Shown here piece by piece: positions 31,545 to 39,926 of a DNA stretch of 51,771 nucleotides. The DNA comes from an uncultured Methylophilaceae bacterium (GTDB taxonomy: Bacteria; Pseudomonadota; Gammaproteobacteria; Burkholderiales; Methylophilaceae): the NCBI GenBank assembly GCA_903834185.1, contig CAILHX010000048.1, positions 1-51,771 on the forward strand, written 5' to 3'. Position numbers and translations under genes: made by a program. The notes under the pieces were generated by a model that ran no database searches, was not told the origin of the DNA, and saw only the letters and a list, made by a program, of their open reading frames with translations. The number at the start of each line of letters is the position of its first letter. Within the stretch, counting starts at the first letter, position 1.

Positions 31545-32915
31545 ATGTCTCAAAGATTAAGCGCACTTATCCTGTTTCTGATTGGATTTCAGTTACTCCT
31601 GCCTTCCCAGGCTTACGCGGTACCTTCCTTTGCCAGGCAGACCGGAATGGATTGCGCCGCCTGCCACACCAGCTTCCCCGAACTGACGCCTTTCGGCCGC
31701 GAATTCAAGCTGAATGGCTACACGCTGGGCGAACGCCAGTTGCTGCCTTTGGCAGCGATGATGCAATTCTCGATGACCAACGTCAATAAAAAGAGCACTG
31801 CAGGACAGGCTTACACCCAGCGTCAGAACGATCCGATGTTCGACACCATGAGCATATTTGTGGCGGGCAAGATCACCGACTGGGCCGGTGCCTTTATCCA
31901 GATGACCTACGACAATGTGGCACCGGACGGCACCAGCACCGGCAGTATTGTCCACCATAGCCATTCCGACAATACCGATATCCGGCTGGCGAGCAATGCC
32001 GACTTTCTCGGCAGGAACCTGATCTTCGGCGTGGATCTGAATAACAGCCCTACCGTGCAGGATGTATGGAACAGCACGCCGGCCTGGGGCTATCCATTCG
32101 CAGGTTCCAAGGTTGCGGGCATAGGCGGTGCCGGAGGCAATTCCACTCCCGGCTCATCCACCCAGATAGAAGGTGGATTCGCGCAGACGGTGGCGGGTCT
32201 GGGCGCTTATTTTTACTGGGACAGGCATCTGTACGGCGAACTCTCGTTCTATGGTACCGCCGACAAGATGTTCCGCCCGCTCAGCCTCGGCAACTGGTAT
32301 AACAACAGCAACAACAGCGCGCTGGACGGACGCGATAATCCGTATTGGCGTCTGGCATGGAACGAGGACTGGGGACCGCATTCGCTGATGGTCGGCACCT
32401 ACGGCATGCGCTTGGATGTGTTTCCCGATACCACCAACAGAACCGGGCCTACCGACCGCTTTACCGATACCGCGATAGACGCACAATATCAGTACTTGTC
32501 CGACCCGCATATCGTCACGTTTCAAACCACCTATATCCACGAAAAGCAGACCTACAATGCCAGCGTGGACTCTGCATGTGCGGGCGCAGGGCCATGTAAC
32601 CTGAACGATACCCTGAATACCTTCAAGGCCAAGGCCAGCTATCTTTTCGACCGCAAATACGGCGCGACGCTTGCCTATTTCCAGACCACAGGCAGCAGTG
32701 ATTCCGGGCTCTACAATACCAACCCGTCATCCGCAAAACCCAACACCAACGGTTATGTGATGGAGGTCAATTACAACCCTTACACCTATGCGCGCATCGG
32801 CTTGCAATACACCGGATACCTCAAGGCAAACGGCTCCCGAAACAATTATGACGCCAACGGCAGAAACGCAAGCGATAACAACACGCTGTTCCTGTACGGC
32901 TGGTTCGCCTTTTAA
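31545..32915 (+). CDS. Outer-membrane porin fused to monoheme cytochrome c
   Basis: A 456-residue protein. A signal peptide (to about ALA-like QAYA, residue 25) is followed at once by a heme c site, CAACH (Cys37, Cys40, His41) in ARQTGMDCAACHTSFPELTPFGREFKLNGY. About 400 residues of alternating polar/aromatic beta strands follow and end in WFAF, a typical outer-membrane C-terminal Phe. The layout parallels Cyc2 of iron oxidisers, but close relatives of this sequence type also occur in bacteria not known to oxidise iron, so a Cyc2 function is not proven. GGGAGAACGAC precedes ATG 31545. It is in one operon with the diheme cytochrome behind it. Confidence 0.85.
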   Translation: MSQRLSALILFLIGFQLLLPSQAYAVPSFARQTGMDCAACHTSFPELTPFGREFKLNGYTLGERQLLPLAAMMQFSMTNVNKKSTAGQAYTQRQNDPMFDTMSIFVAGKITDWAGAFIQMTYDNVAPDGTSTGSIVHHSHSDNTDIRLASNADFLGRNLIFGVDLNNSPTVQDVWNSTPAWGYPFAGSKVAGIGGAGGNSTPGSSTQIEGGFAQTVAGLGAYFYWDRHLYGELSFYGTADKMFRPLSLGNWYNNSNNSALDGRDNPYWRLAWNEDWGPHSLMVGTYGMRLDVFPDTTNRTGPTDRFTDTAIDAQYQYLSDPHIVTFQTTYIHEKQTYNASVDSACAGAGPCNLNDTLNTFKAKASYLFDRKYGATLAYFQTTGSSDSGLYNTNPSSAKPNTNGYVMEVNYNPYTYARIGLQYTGYLKANGSRNNYDANGRNASDNNTLFLYGWFAF

Positions 32916-32931
32916 TGATGTGGGGAATATC

Positions 32932-33537
32932 ATGAATCATCGTCTTGGATTGTTTTTGGGCATCATCGGGCTGGTTTCAGCCTCCTATTCATACGGCGCT
33001 GATGAAGCGGCCAAGCTGGATACGCAGCAATGTTCGATCTGCCATGGTTACGGCGGCACGACCAGCTCTGAGCTGTTTCCCCATCTTGCGGGAGAGCCTG
33101 CGCCTTATATAATCAATCAGTTGAAAGAGTTCCGCGACAAGTCGCGTAGCGATGAGAATGCCAAACGATTCATGTGGGGCATTTCGTCCAGATTGACCGA
33201 CGAGCAGATCGAACAACTTGCAGCATTCTACGAGTCAAAACCTGCCGTCCATGAAGGCAGGATATCGAACCAGGCCGAATATGATCATGGCAGGAACATC
33301 TTTTCAAGCGGACTGCCGGATAAGGGCGTTCCTGCCTGCATGACATGTCACGGCGAAAAGGGTGAAGGCAGTGATAGCGTGCCCAGGCTGGGCGGGCAGA
33401 ATGAAGCCTACCTGAAACGGCAACTCAATGTGTTCTACGGTAACGACAGACCTGCTGCAGCCGTGATGCATGAAGTGGTAAAGGGCTTGTCCCAGGCCGA
33501 CGTTGAGGCCATTGCCCAATATTTGCAGGCGCAGTAG
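32932..33537 (+). CDS. Periplasmic diheme cytochrome c (c4-like)
   Basis: A 201-residue exported cytochrome with two class I heme domains. The first site is CSICH near residue 34, the second CMTCH near residue 139. Each is followed by the family pattern FPHLAGE or VPRLGGQ and later a Met ligand candidate. Cytochromes c4 shuttle electrons to terminal oxidases. It starts 16 bp after the porin-cytochrome, with TGGGGA ahead, so the two probably form one electron path across the outer membrane and periplasm. Confidence 0.9.
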   Translation: MNHRLGLFLGIIGLVSASYSYGADEAAKLDTQQCSICHGYGGTTSSELFPHLAGEPAPYIINQLKEFRDKSRSDENAKRFMWGISSRLTDEQIEQLAAFYESKPAVHEGRISNQAEYDHGRNIFSSGLPDKGVPACMTCHGEKGEGSDSVPRLGGQNEAYLKRQLNVFYGNDRPAAAVMHEVVKGLSQADVEAIAQYLQAQ

Positions 33538-33560
33538 CCATCAGCACCATGCCTGACCGT

Positions 33561-34196
33561 CTACCGCCATAAACTCACGGGCGGTTCGGTGGTGACTGCC
33601 TGCAGGATATCGGAGCGCGAAATGAATCCCGCCAGCGCGTGATTTTCGTCAATGATGGGCACACCATCCACATCGCCTTCCAGCATCACCCTGGCAATAC
33701 GGCGTATATCGGTCACCGGGCTGGCCGCCACCACCGGCGAGGTCATCACATCCTTCACCTGACGGTGCATCACATCCAGTATCTGACCGTGATCGATATT
33801 GATGGTGGTCAGCAGGTCGCGGTCGCTGACAATGCCGACCAGTTGCTTTTTGGCATCCAGCACAGGTGCCTGATGGATCTTGTGTTCACAGATCACTTTC
33901 CAGGCATGGGCGACCGTATCTTCAGCCTGCAAGGTGATCACCTCATGCACCATGATCTGGCTGGCGTGATACAGCGGGCCGCGCTCCAGATCGGGCTGCA
34001 CCGTTTCGGCATAGGCCTTGATGGCGGCTTCATTGGGCTTGCTGACTGCGTCCCTGATAAAGCCGACTTTTTCCTTGTCCTCGCCTTTGGCAACGACCTT
34101 GCGCACGCCGGTTGTCCTGCCGACGGCATGCACGCGATTGTATTCTTCCAGCGGGCCTTGAAAGTTGAGGCCGGTGACACCATAGACCATGAACAT
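33561..34196 (-). CDS. CBS-domain pair protein
   Basis: A 211-residue soluble protein. The N-terminal about 75 residues are unassigned (MFMVYGVTGLNFQGPLEEYN). Two CBS domains follow (QIMVHEVITLQAEDTVAHAWKVICEHKIHQAPVLD and VKDVMTSPVVAASPVTDIRRIARVMLEGDVDGVPIID). CBS pairs bind adenine nucleotides and act as energy sensors. There is no fused catalytic domain, so it probably regulates a partner. AAGGAAAACTT precedes the start. Confidence 0.88.
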   Translation of the reverse strand: MFMVYGVTGLNFQGPLEEYNRVHAVGRTTGVRKVVAKGEDKEKVGFIRDAVSKPNEAAIKAYAETVQPDLERGPLYHASQIMVHEVITLQAEDTVAHAWKVICEHKIHQAPVLDAKKQLVGIVSDRDLLTTINIDHGQILDVMHRQVKDVMTSPVVAASPVTDIRRIARVMLEGDVDGVPIIDENHALAGFISRSDILQAVTTEPPVSLWR

Positions 34197-34251
34197 AAGT
34201 TTTCCTTACGGGCTTTACGCCCAGAAATAGAACAAGTCAGCTGTTACGCCG

Positions 34252-34719
34252 TTAACTACTGCGGTGCTGCAACAGCGTATCTGCAATGAACGACCACCAT
34301 ACTTTATCGGGTTTCCACAGGTCGTGCATCAACATGAAGGCCGTGTCCTCGTCATACCCCTGCTCGATCACGCGGTACAGCCCCAGAAAAACCGACACGC
34401 GCATGTTGGCGGCGCAATGCACCCATACCTTTTCGCCCGCGTGCACATTCATGGCGTGAAAGAATGCCTGCAGATCGGCCTCGGTCGGCGCGGCAAAAGC
34501 GACCGGAATATGCTCGTAAGCGATGCCTAAGGCTTGTAGGCTCCCTGCCTCATCCGGCAACGAATAACGCGGGTCATCATGCAGCGCCAGATTGATGACG
34601 GTGGTATATCCAGCCGCCGCAATCATCTGCAATTGCGCCTCCGTAGGCTGACCGGACGTAGCCAGTCTATCGTCCACCGGACGGTAATTATAGATGCTGG
34701 ATAATACGATTTCATTCAT
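34252..34719 (-). CDS. Protein-tyrosine-phosphatase-like protein
   Basis: A 155-residue protein of the small phosphatase-like family. YNYRPVDDRLATSGQPTEAQL is typical of the N-terminus. The P-loop region reads VHCAANMRVS with Cys102 and Arg107, that is CX4R instead of the canonical CX5R, so catalytic competence is open. It lies 55 bp upstream of the CBS gene on the same strand and may be co-transcribed with it. Confidence 0.75.
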   Translation of the reverse strand: MNEIVLSSIYNYRPVDDRLATSGQPTEAQLQMIAAAGYTTVINLALHDDPRYSLPDEAGSLQALGIAYEHIPVAFAAPTEADLQAFFHAMNVHAGEKVWVHCAANMRVSVFLGLYRVIEQGYDEDTAFMLMHDLWKPDKVWWSFIADTLLQHRSS

Positions 34720-34742
34720 ATCGTGCTCATATCCCCAAGTAG

Positions 34743-34771
34743 AAAAACCATGACCGCTTCGGTCATGGTTT
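34743..34771 (-). terminator. Terminator of the SYLF gene
   Basis: AAACCATGACCG and CGGTCATGGTTT pair around a 3-base loop. Leftward the stem continues into TTTTTCT. It separates the SYLF gene at 34808 from the phosphatase-like gene. Confidence 0.8.
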
Positions 34772-34807
34772 GTTGTTTCAATCCTGCTCGCTGGTCCGTA
34801 TGGAAGT

Positions 34808-35377
34808 TTAACGTTTAATGCGCGAGATCTTGGTACCTTCGATGCTGAGCCCCGCCATCAAACCTTGCTGCCCGAACACGAAGGCATAGGCATCATCCTT
34901 GAGGGTAGAGGATGACAGGTTCCTGGCGACGCCTTCATCCACCACCACCACGGTCGGGCCTACGCCGACTTCCCAGCCATGGGTCTCATGGATATATTTC
35001 ACCGCTTTATCCGATACCAGGAATACCACATACCCGTATGTCTGCGCTCCGATCTGCAAACCCCACGAACCGGCAACCGAATTGTAATAGCCGTCCACCT
35101 TGGAGCCGGACAGCAACTCGCCTTCACCATAGCTGCCACCGAATACCAGACCGGCCTTGATGATCTTGGGGAATACCAGGATGGCTTTGGATTCATGCGC
35201 CAGCTTCTCGGCAAAAGGATTGATCTTGTACAGGCGCTGTAACGCCTGTTGCGTATCATTGTCCAGATCCTGAGCGGTAGCAGCGCTGGCGATATGGGTA
35301 AAACCCAGGGTTGCGATGACGGCTGCGGATGCCACCACGCGCGTGAGTGCTTTGAAAGAGATGCCTGATTTGATCAT
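34808..35377 (-). CDS. SYLF-domain (Ysc84-type) lipid-binding protein
   Basis: A 189-residue exported protein with signal peptide (VVASAAVIATLGFTHIASA). The SYLF/DUF500 domain reads SKAILVFPKIIKAGLVFGGSYGEGELL, WGLQIGAQTYGYVVFLVSDKAV and DDAYAFVFGQQGLMAGLSIEGTKISRI. Such domains bind phosphoinositide-like lipids in eukaryotes; the bacterial role is unclear. AGGAG lies 7 bases ahead of ATG 35377. Only one half of a shared-motif-like site is visible upstream. Confidence 0.9.
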   Translation of the reverse strand: MIKSGISFKALTRVVASAAVIATLGFTHIASAATAQDLDNDTQQALQRLYKINPFAEKLAHESKAILVFPKIIKAGLVFGGSYGEGELLSGSKVDGYYNSVAGSWGLQIGAQTYGYVVFLVSDKAVKYIHETHGWEVGVGPTVVVVDEGVARNLSSSTLKDDAYAFVFGQQGLMAGLSIEGTKISRIKR

Positions 35378-35526
35378 TTTGATACTCCTGATGGTTGAAT
35401 GAATAAGTTGATTAAATATGAATAATTTTAAAAAGGGCAATGCCTGTATGGATTTGTGCTTCAATCTTAGTCTCATTCACCACACATGGCGAACCACGTT
35501 TGGCTGATGAGTCGGGATGATGACCG

Positions 35527-35733
35527 TTACTTTGTTCCTTTCTCATATGCGATCGCCGAATGCTTGCTGGCCGTCTCTGCACTTTCCAGAGCATTCGCGG
35601 CACTAACTTTGGCATGATCCAATTTGTTCTGTTCATAGCACAGTGCTGCAATACTGTGGTGTTGCGCGCATACGGCATGGTCTGATGCTGCCTTCCTGTG
35701 CGCGTCGCTGACTGATATAAGGGCGTCTGACAT
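35527..35733 (-). CDS. Small soluble helical protein
   Basis: A 68-residue protein, Ala/His/Ser-rich and helical (AHRKAASDHAVCAQHHSIAALCYEQNKLDHAKVSAANALESAE), recalling a TPR-like or ferritin-like helix pair but too short to assign. AAAGGAG is 6 bases before ATG 35733; the ATG one codon earlier is too close. There is no signal peptide. No family is recognised. Confidence 0.6.
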   Translation of the reverse strand: MSDALISVSDAHRKAASDHAVCAQHHSIAALCYEQNKLDHAKVSAANALESAETASKHSAIAYEKGTK

Positions 35734-36012
35734 CATTTTCTCCTTTTGTGACTGAATGGATCATCGCTGTTCCAATGATGTTCACGGCGCGATTTTCGTA
35801 AAAATCTCCGCTTCGTTCACATCGCAGACCCAGTATCCGCACTTCCGGAGATTCCATCTGTACGGTAGCGAACGCAATGCCGCTTCAGAATTGACGCCGC
35901 AGGAAAAAGCAGCATAGGCGCCAACTGTTACATTTCGGTACAAGAAAATAGCCTTTTTCTACCTGCTTAACTCTGATAATGACTGTAACAAAACAAACCC
36001 CGTCTCATTGCT

Positions 36013-37395
36013 TTGCCCACCGACACCCAGTTGCCTAACGCCATCAACAATCTCCACGAGCAGGCCGGCCGCCTGGAACAGGAGTTGCGTCTATCGCCGC
36101 GCGACCCGGCCATCTATCAGGCCATCGCTGAAATCAAGCGCATGCAGGGCAATGAGCTTGACGCCCTCGTTCACCTGGCTACAGCACAACTGCTGGCACA
36201 GGCGACTGAACAAGCGACCGCCGAAACCACGATGGAAACCATTGTGCATCTATGCAATATCGCCACGGCCTACTTCATGCAGGGCAACTACAAGGATGCC
36301 GAACACTGGTACCGGCTGGTACTGACATTCGATCCGCATTTCGCCATCGCCTACATGAACCTCACTTCCATCTACTCCAGCACCGGGCGTCCGGCAGAAG
36401 CGGAGATCTGCCGCGATCAGGCTTACCGCAACCAGCGCGTGTTCATCGAGCATGAGGGCAACCCGGTACGACGGGTGCTGGTGCTGTGCGTAGGCCGAAC
36501 TTCCGGCAACATCCCCTTCGAGGTTCTGTTGCCCACCTCCACCTGCGTACGCATCAAGTATGTGATCGACTATGCCACGGAAATGGAAGACGAATGGTTA
36601 CCTGACTATGATCTGGTATTCAATGCCATCGGCGAACCTGATGTCGCCAGCCTGTATGCAGACCGGGTGCGACGCTTCGCCAGCCGTTGCTCGCGCCCGA
36701 TACTCAACCCGCACGAAGTGGTCACGCTCACCCAGCGACACCGTCTGGCTGCATTCATGGGCGATATCGAAGATGTGGTGAATATGCCTTGCATCCGTCT
36801 CGATAGGCCGCCAGCCTCGAGCGAGGCACTGTCCGGTGTATTGGCACAGAAAGGCTTGACCTTCCCGGTGCTGATCCGCCCTGTCGGCTCGCATGGCGGC
36901 AAGCAATTCGAGCGTTGCGAAACCATGGCGGAACTGGAACTGCAGATCCGTGCCATCAACGACATCTGCTACCTGACCTCCTATTGCGACTATGCGAGCG
37001 CAGACGGCTACTACCGCAAATACCGCATCATCTACGTGGACCGCAAGCCATTGCCCTACCATCTTGCGATCTCGGAGCACTGGAAAGTGCATTACGAGAC
37101 GGCGGGAATGGAACAACACCTGTGGCGCATCGACGAAGAATACCGGTTTCTGCAGGACCCGGAAAAAGTGCTGGGTGCCAGAGCCATGTCCACCCTCGCC
37201 TACATCGGCAGCCGGCTGAATTTCGATTACGGCGGGATAGATTTCACGCTACTGCCTGACGGCAGGATACTGGTGTTCGAGGCCAACCCCACCATGCTTG
37301 TTCACCGCGAACACAGCAACAGCGGGCTGGCGCACAAGAATTTCTTTGTCCAGCACATCGTCGACGCCTTCGAAGAATTTCTGGCTCGACTGTAG
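36013..37395 (+). CDS. TPR protein with ATP-grasp-like C-terminal domain
   Basis: A 460-residue protein. Residues about 20-140 form TPR-like helices (AIYQAIAEIKRMQGNELDALVHLATAQL; IATAYFMQGNYKDAEHWYRLVLTFDPHFAIAYMNLTSIYSSTGR). The rest, from about 150, resembles an ATP-grasp ligase. It shows FPVLIRPVGSHGGKQFERC as the nucleotide-binding Lys/Gly loop, YRIIYVDRKPLPYHLAIS, and VFEANPTMLVH as the metal-binding Glu/Asn. It would ligate a carboxylate to an amine using ATP; substrate and partner are unknown. The start is TTG 36013 without a clear ribosome site, so the N-terminus is uncertain. It is convergent with the phosphoesterase gene. Confidence 0.8.
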   Translation: MPTDTQLPNAINNLHEQAGRLEQELRLSPRDPAIYQAIAEIKRMQGNELDALVHLATAQLLAQATEQATAETTMETIVHLCNIATAYFMQGNYKDAEHWYRLVLTFDPHFAIAYMNLTSIYSSTGRPAEAEICRDQAYRNQRVFIEHEGNPVRRVLVLCVGRTSGNIPFEVLLPTSTCVRIKYVIDYATEMEDEWLPDYDLVFNAIGEPDVASLYADRVRRFASRCSRPILNPHEVVTLTQRHRLAAFMGDIEDVVNMPCIRLDRPPASSEALSGVLAQKGLTFPVLIRPVGSHGGKQFERCETMAELELQIRAINDICYLTSYCDYASADGYYRKYRIIYVDRKPLPYHLAISEHWKVHYETAGMEQHLWRIDEEYRFLQDPEKVLGARAMSTLAYIGSRLNFDYGGIDFTLLPDGRILVFEANPTMLVHREHSNSGLAHKNFFVQHIVDAFEEFLARL

Positions 37396-37413
37396 TACTT
37401 ATCTCACCAGACC

Positions 37414-38778
37414 TTATTTAAACTCCAGCGCGTTCTGCAAGTCGCCGGCCCTGGCATCACGCTCGCCCAGCGCAGGCAGGTTAAAGCGCGTCTCGATCAA
37501 CTTGAGGATGGAAGTGGTGTCGTACTCGGTATGATCGATAAAACCCCGTTTGGCATAGGGCGAGACGATGATGGTCGGTACGCGCGTACCAGGCCCCCAG
37601 CGGTCCTTCAGCGGTGGTGCCACGTGATCCCAGAAGCCGCCGTTCTCGTCGTAGGTGATAATCACCACTGTATTGTGCCATTGCGGGCTGTGCTCAAGCC
37701 GTTGCAGCAAGGCGACCGTATTGTTCTCGCCTGCCATCACGTCGGCATAGCCCGGGTGCTCGTTCAATTCACCGATGGGCTTGTAGAAAGCCACTGCTGG
37801 TAACTGTCCGGCGTCTATCGCCTTGAGGAAATCGCTTTCGTCCAGCAAATGATCGGCACGCCCTTTGGTACCCTCTGCAAAATGCTTGAAATAGCCGAAA
37901 GGCTGGTGATGGTACTGAAAATTCCTGTACGGTTTACCCGCATTGTTGTTGATAACATCGTTCCACCCACCTGAATACCAGGCCCAGGAAATGCCTTTGT
38001 CAGACAGGCGATCGCCAATAGTAGGCATTTCCTGCAAGGGTAAGCGCTTGGCATCAGGCGTACCGGGCTTGTAAGGAGCTGTCATCGCCTGCATGGTGTT
38101 GACGGCATAACCGTCAGGCGTCACTCCGCCATCCTTCACCATCACCCCTTTTGCATCCACTTCAGCGGTCACCTCGGCAGGAGCATGCTCGAAACGCGGG
38201 GTACAGGCACAGACCAGCCAGAAATGGTTGAGGAAAGAACCACCGAACGCACCCTGAAAGAAATTATCGGCCAGCGTATAGCGGCTGGCATACTGCCACA
38301 GCGGCAGCGTATGACCGTCGTAGTAGCCCATCACCAGACCGCCCCCGTCGGAAATGGCAGCGAAATGGTCGTTACGTCCGCCGTTGATCTGCATCTGGTT
38401 CTGATAATAACGATGCACCAGATCGCCGATCTTCTGGTCGGCGGCGACATGCTTATCTATAGGGAAAGGCGCGTTGGGAATATCCTGCGGGAAACGCTTG
38501 TCTACTTCCGCCGGTTTATGCTCGGTATTCATCACCGGCGGCAGCACCTTGTATGGCTGGTCGAACATATCCGTTTGCGGCGCGCTTTTCGCTGCCTGCT
38601 GCAGGCCGTTCGCGCCGGGGAAAGTGCCATACAGATTATCGAATCCGTGATTCTCCAGATAGATCACCACGATATGCTGCACCTGCTCCAATCCTTTAGG
38701 CGCATCAGCCTGATCCCCACCGCCACTGGCGAACACGGAAAACGAGAAAAGCAACAGCGCGACGAGGAATAACTGCAT
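37414..38778 (-). CDS. Exported phosphoesterase, AcpA/phospholipase C family
   Basis: A 454-residue periplasmic enzyme. A signal peptide (LVALLLFSFSVFASG) is followed by the phosphoesterase superfamily motifs IVVIYLENHGFDNLYGTFPGAN (metal-binding Glu/Asn), NGGRNDHF, TYDENGGFWDHVAPP, and GTRVPTIIVSPYAKRGFIDHTEYDTTSILKLIE. It hydrolyses phosphomonoesters or phospholipid head groups, probably releasing phosphate. ATG 38778 follows TGGAGATATTC; the frame to 38925 is rejected as leader. Confidence 0.9.
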   Translation of the reverse strand: MQLFLVALLLFSFSVFASGGGDQADAPKGLEQVQHIVVIYLENHGFDNLYGTFPGANGLQQAAKSAPQTDMFDQPYKVLPPVMNTEHKPAEVDKRFPQDIPNAPFPIDKHVAADQKIGDLVHRYYQNQMQINGGRNDHFAAISDGGGLVMGYYDGHTLPLWQYASRYTLADNFFQGAFGGSFLNHFWLVCACTPRFEHAPAEVTAEVDAKGVMVKDGGVTPDGYAVNTMQAMTAPYKPGTPDAKRLPLQEMPTIGDRLSDKGISWAWYSGGWNDVINNNAGKPYRNFQYHHQPFGYFKHFAEGTKGRADHLLDESDFLKAIDAGQLPAVAFYKPIGELNEHPGYADVMAGENNTVALLQRLEHSPQWHNTVVIITYDENGGFWDHVAPPLKDRWGPGTRVPTIIVSPYAKRGFIDHTEYDTTSILKLIETRFNLPALGERDARAGDLQNALEFK

Positions 38779-39093
38779 GAATATCTCCACAAATATCACT
38801 GAAATTACCAAATACCTGTGACACAAACATGACACGCACTCGCTGCATCCGGAAGCAGAACGGAAAAGAACATGTGGCTTAATACCGCCTTTTTTCGCAT
38901 GAGCCTGACGCAAGGCGGGCTTCAAGGGGGGGGTGATGCTTACAGAAATACTTTGTTACAGAATAATAACTTAAAATGTTTTCTGTAAGTTTCACGTAAG
39001 GCACTTGGCGTATTGTGTGAATCACGGTGAACCGCGAAGTGATGCGGAACCTAAGAAACATTATTATTAAACTTTACTTGAAAAGGATTGAAC

Positions 39094-39309
39094 ATGAACA
39101 AGATTCTGATGGCTCTGATGGCTGGTGTTTTCGCTGTTTCTGTATCTGCTGCTTTCGCTGACGACGCTGCTGCTCCAGCTGCTGACGCTGCCAAGGCTGA
39201 AAAGCCAGCTGCTCCAGCTGCCAAGAAGCATGCCAAGAAGGCTAAGAAAGCTAAGGCTGACAAGATGGCTCCAGCAGCTCCTGCTGCTGACGCTCCTGCT
39301 GCTAAGTAA
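39094..39309 (+). CDS. Secreted Ala/Lys-rich small protein, second copy
   Basis: A 71-residue protein. The signal peptide MNKILMALMAGVFAVSVSAAFA resembles that of the protein at 17744. The mature part is a disordered Ala/Lys/Pro run (KKHAKKAKKAKADKMAPAAP). Codon use is unusually restricted (GCT for Ala), the mark of a highly expressed gene. AAAAGG lies 7 bases ahead of ATG 39094. A strong terminator follows 15 bp after the stop. The function is unknown. Confidence 0.8.
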   Translation: MNKILMALMAGVFAVSVSAAFADDAAAPAADAAKAEKPAAPAAKKHAKKAKKAKADKMAPAAPAADAPAAK

Positions 39310-39324
39310 TTACGGCATCGCGTT

Positions 39325-39356
39325 AAAAAAAGCAGAGCTTAGGCTCTGCTTTTTTA
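39325..39356 (+). terminator. Strong Rho-independent terminator
   Basis: AAAAGCAGAGC and GCTCTGCTTTT form an 11-bp stem around the loop TTAG (roughly 39327-39353), ending in a run of T. It closes the Ala/Lys-rich gene as a single-gene unit. Confidence 0.9.
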
Positions 39357-39492
39357 TTGCCGCTAATCGGTAAAAAATGCAGTATTTACCGCAATCCTGC
39401 TCTTCACTTCCGGTAATGGTCATTCGCATGGTACAATTTTTTTGACAACATGAATCACTCTATAGTTTGTGCATGATAACCAGGGGTGAATA

Positions 39493-39681
39493 GTGAACCT
39501 GATTCAAGAAGGATTGAAGCTGAAACAGGCGATTGTGGATGCCAACAACAAGGTCGCAGCCGAGCAGGAAAAACGTGACCGGATGCGCAGCAAGCACGAG
39601 CAAAGCAACAGGAAACCACCGAAGATCAACGGCTCCGTGGCTTGGCATGACTCAGTACACGGCGCTGGGGATTTCACATGA
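39493..39681 (+). CDS. Small charged protein, probable
   Basis: A 62-residue frame beginning at GTG 39493 with CAGGGG ahead. It is hydrophilic and helical in its first 40 residues (LKLKQAIVDANNKVAAEQEKRDRMRSKHEQSN), then polar. No family is recognised. It is supported by the ribosome site and composition only. Confidence 0.4.
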   Translation: MNLIQEGLKLKQAIVDANNKVAAEQEKRDRMRSKHEQSNRKPPKINGSVAWHDSVHGAGDFT

Positions 39682-39802
39682 TAATGGCGACCTACCCATG
39701 CACACACTGCGGTAGCTTATACGACCATCATGTGTACCGACAATCCCCGCACTGTATGGGGCTGAAAAAATAAAATAGCCATCAAAACCATGCGCGTAAC
39801 CT

Positions 39803-39924
39803 AAAAATCCAAGCTTCTAAGCAAGACAAGGCGAGAGCTTAAAAACTTTTGCGCCGCATATTGTAATATGCAAGCAGAAGTTTTTAAGCGATGAACGCAG
39901 TATTGCGACGAAGATTGGATTTTT
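39803..39924. repeat. MITE-like imperfect palindrome, about 122 bp
   Basis: The element is bounded by AAAAATCCAA and TTGGATTTTT. Inner arms GAGAGCTTAAAAACTTTTGC and GCAGAAGTTTTTAAGCGATG mirror each other, and the centre GCATATT-GT-AATATGC is a perfect hairpin. No ORF lies inside. The build is that of a miniature inverted-repeat element or REP-like structured repeat. Its right end is 2 bp from the TTG start of the next gene. Confidence 0.75.
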
Positions 39925-39926
39925 AA

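Noticed and set aside
35468..35488. Possible eighth shared-motif site ahead of the SYLF gene
   Set aside because: Only the left half (ATGTGTG) matches. The CGCACAGAC half is absent and no good -10 stands at 19-20 bp.
35974..35995. Pho-box-like sequence (CTGATAATGACTGTAACA) near the TPR/ATP-grasp gene
   Set aside because: It matches the Pho-box consensus only loosely and as a single unit. The nearby phosphoesterase is on the other strand and far away.
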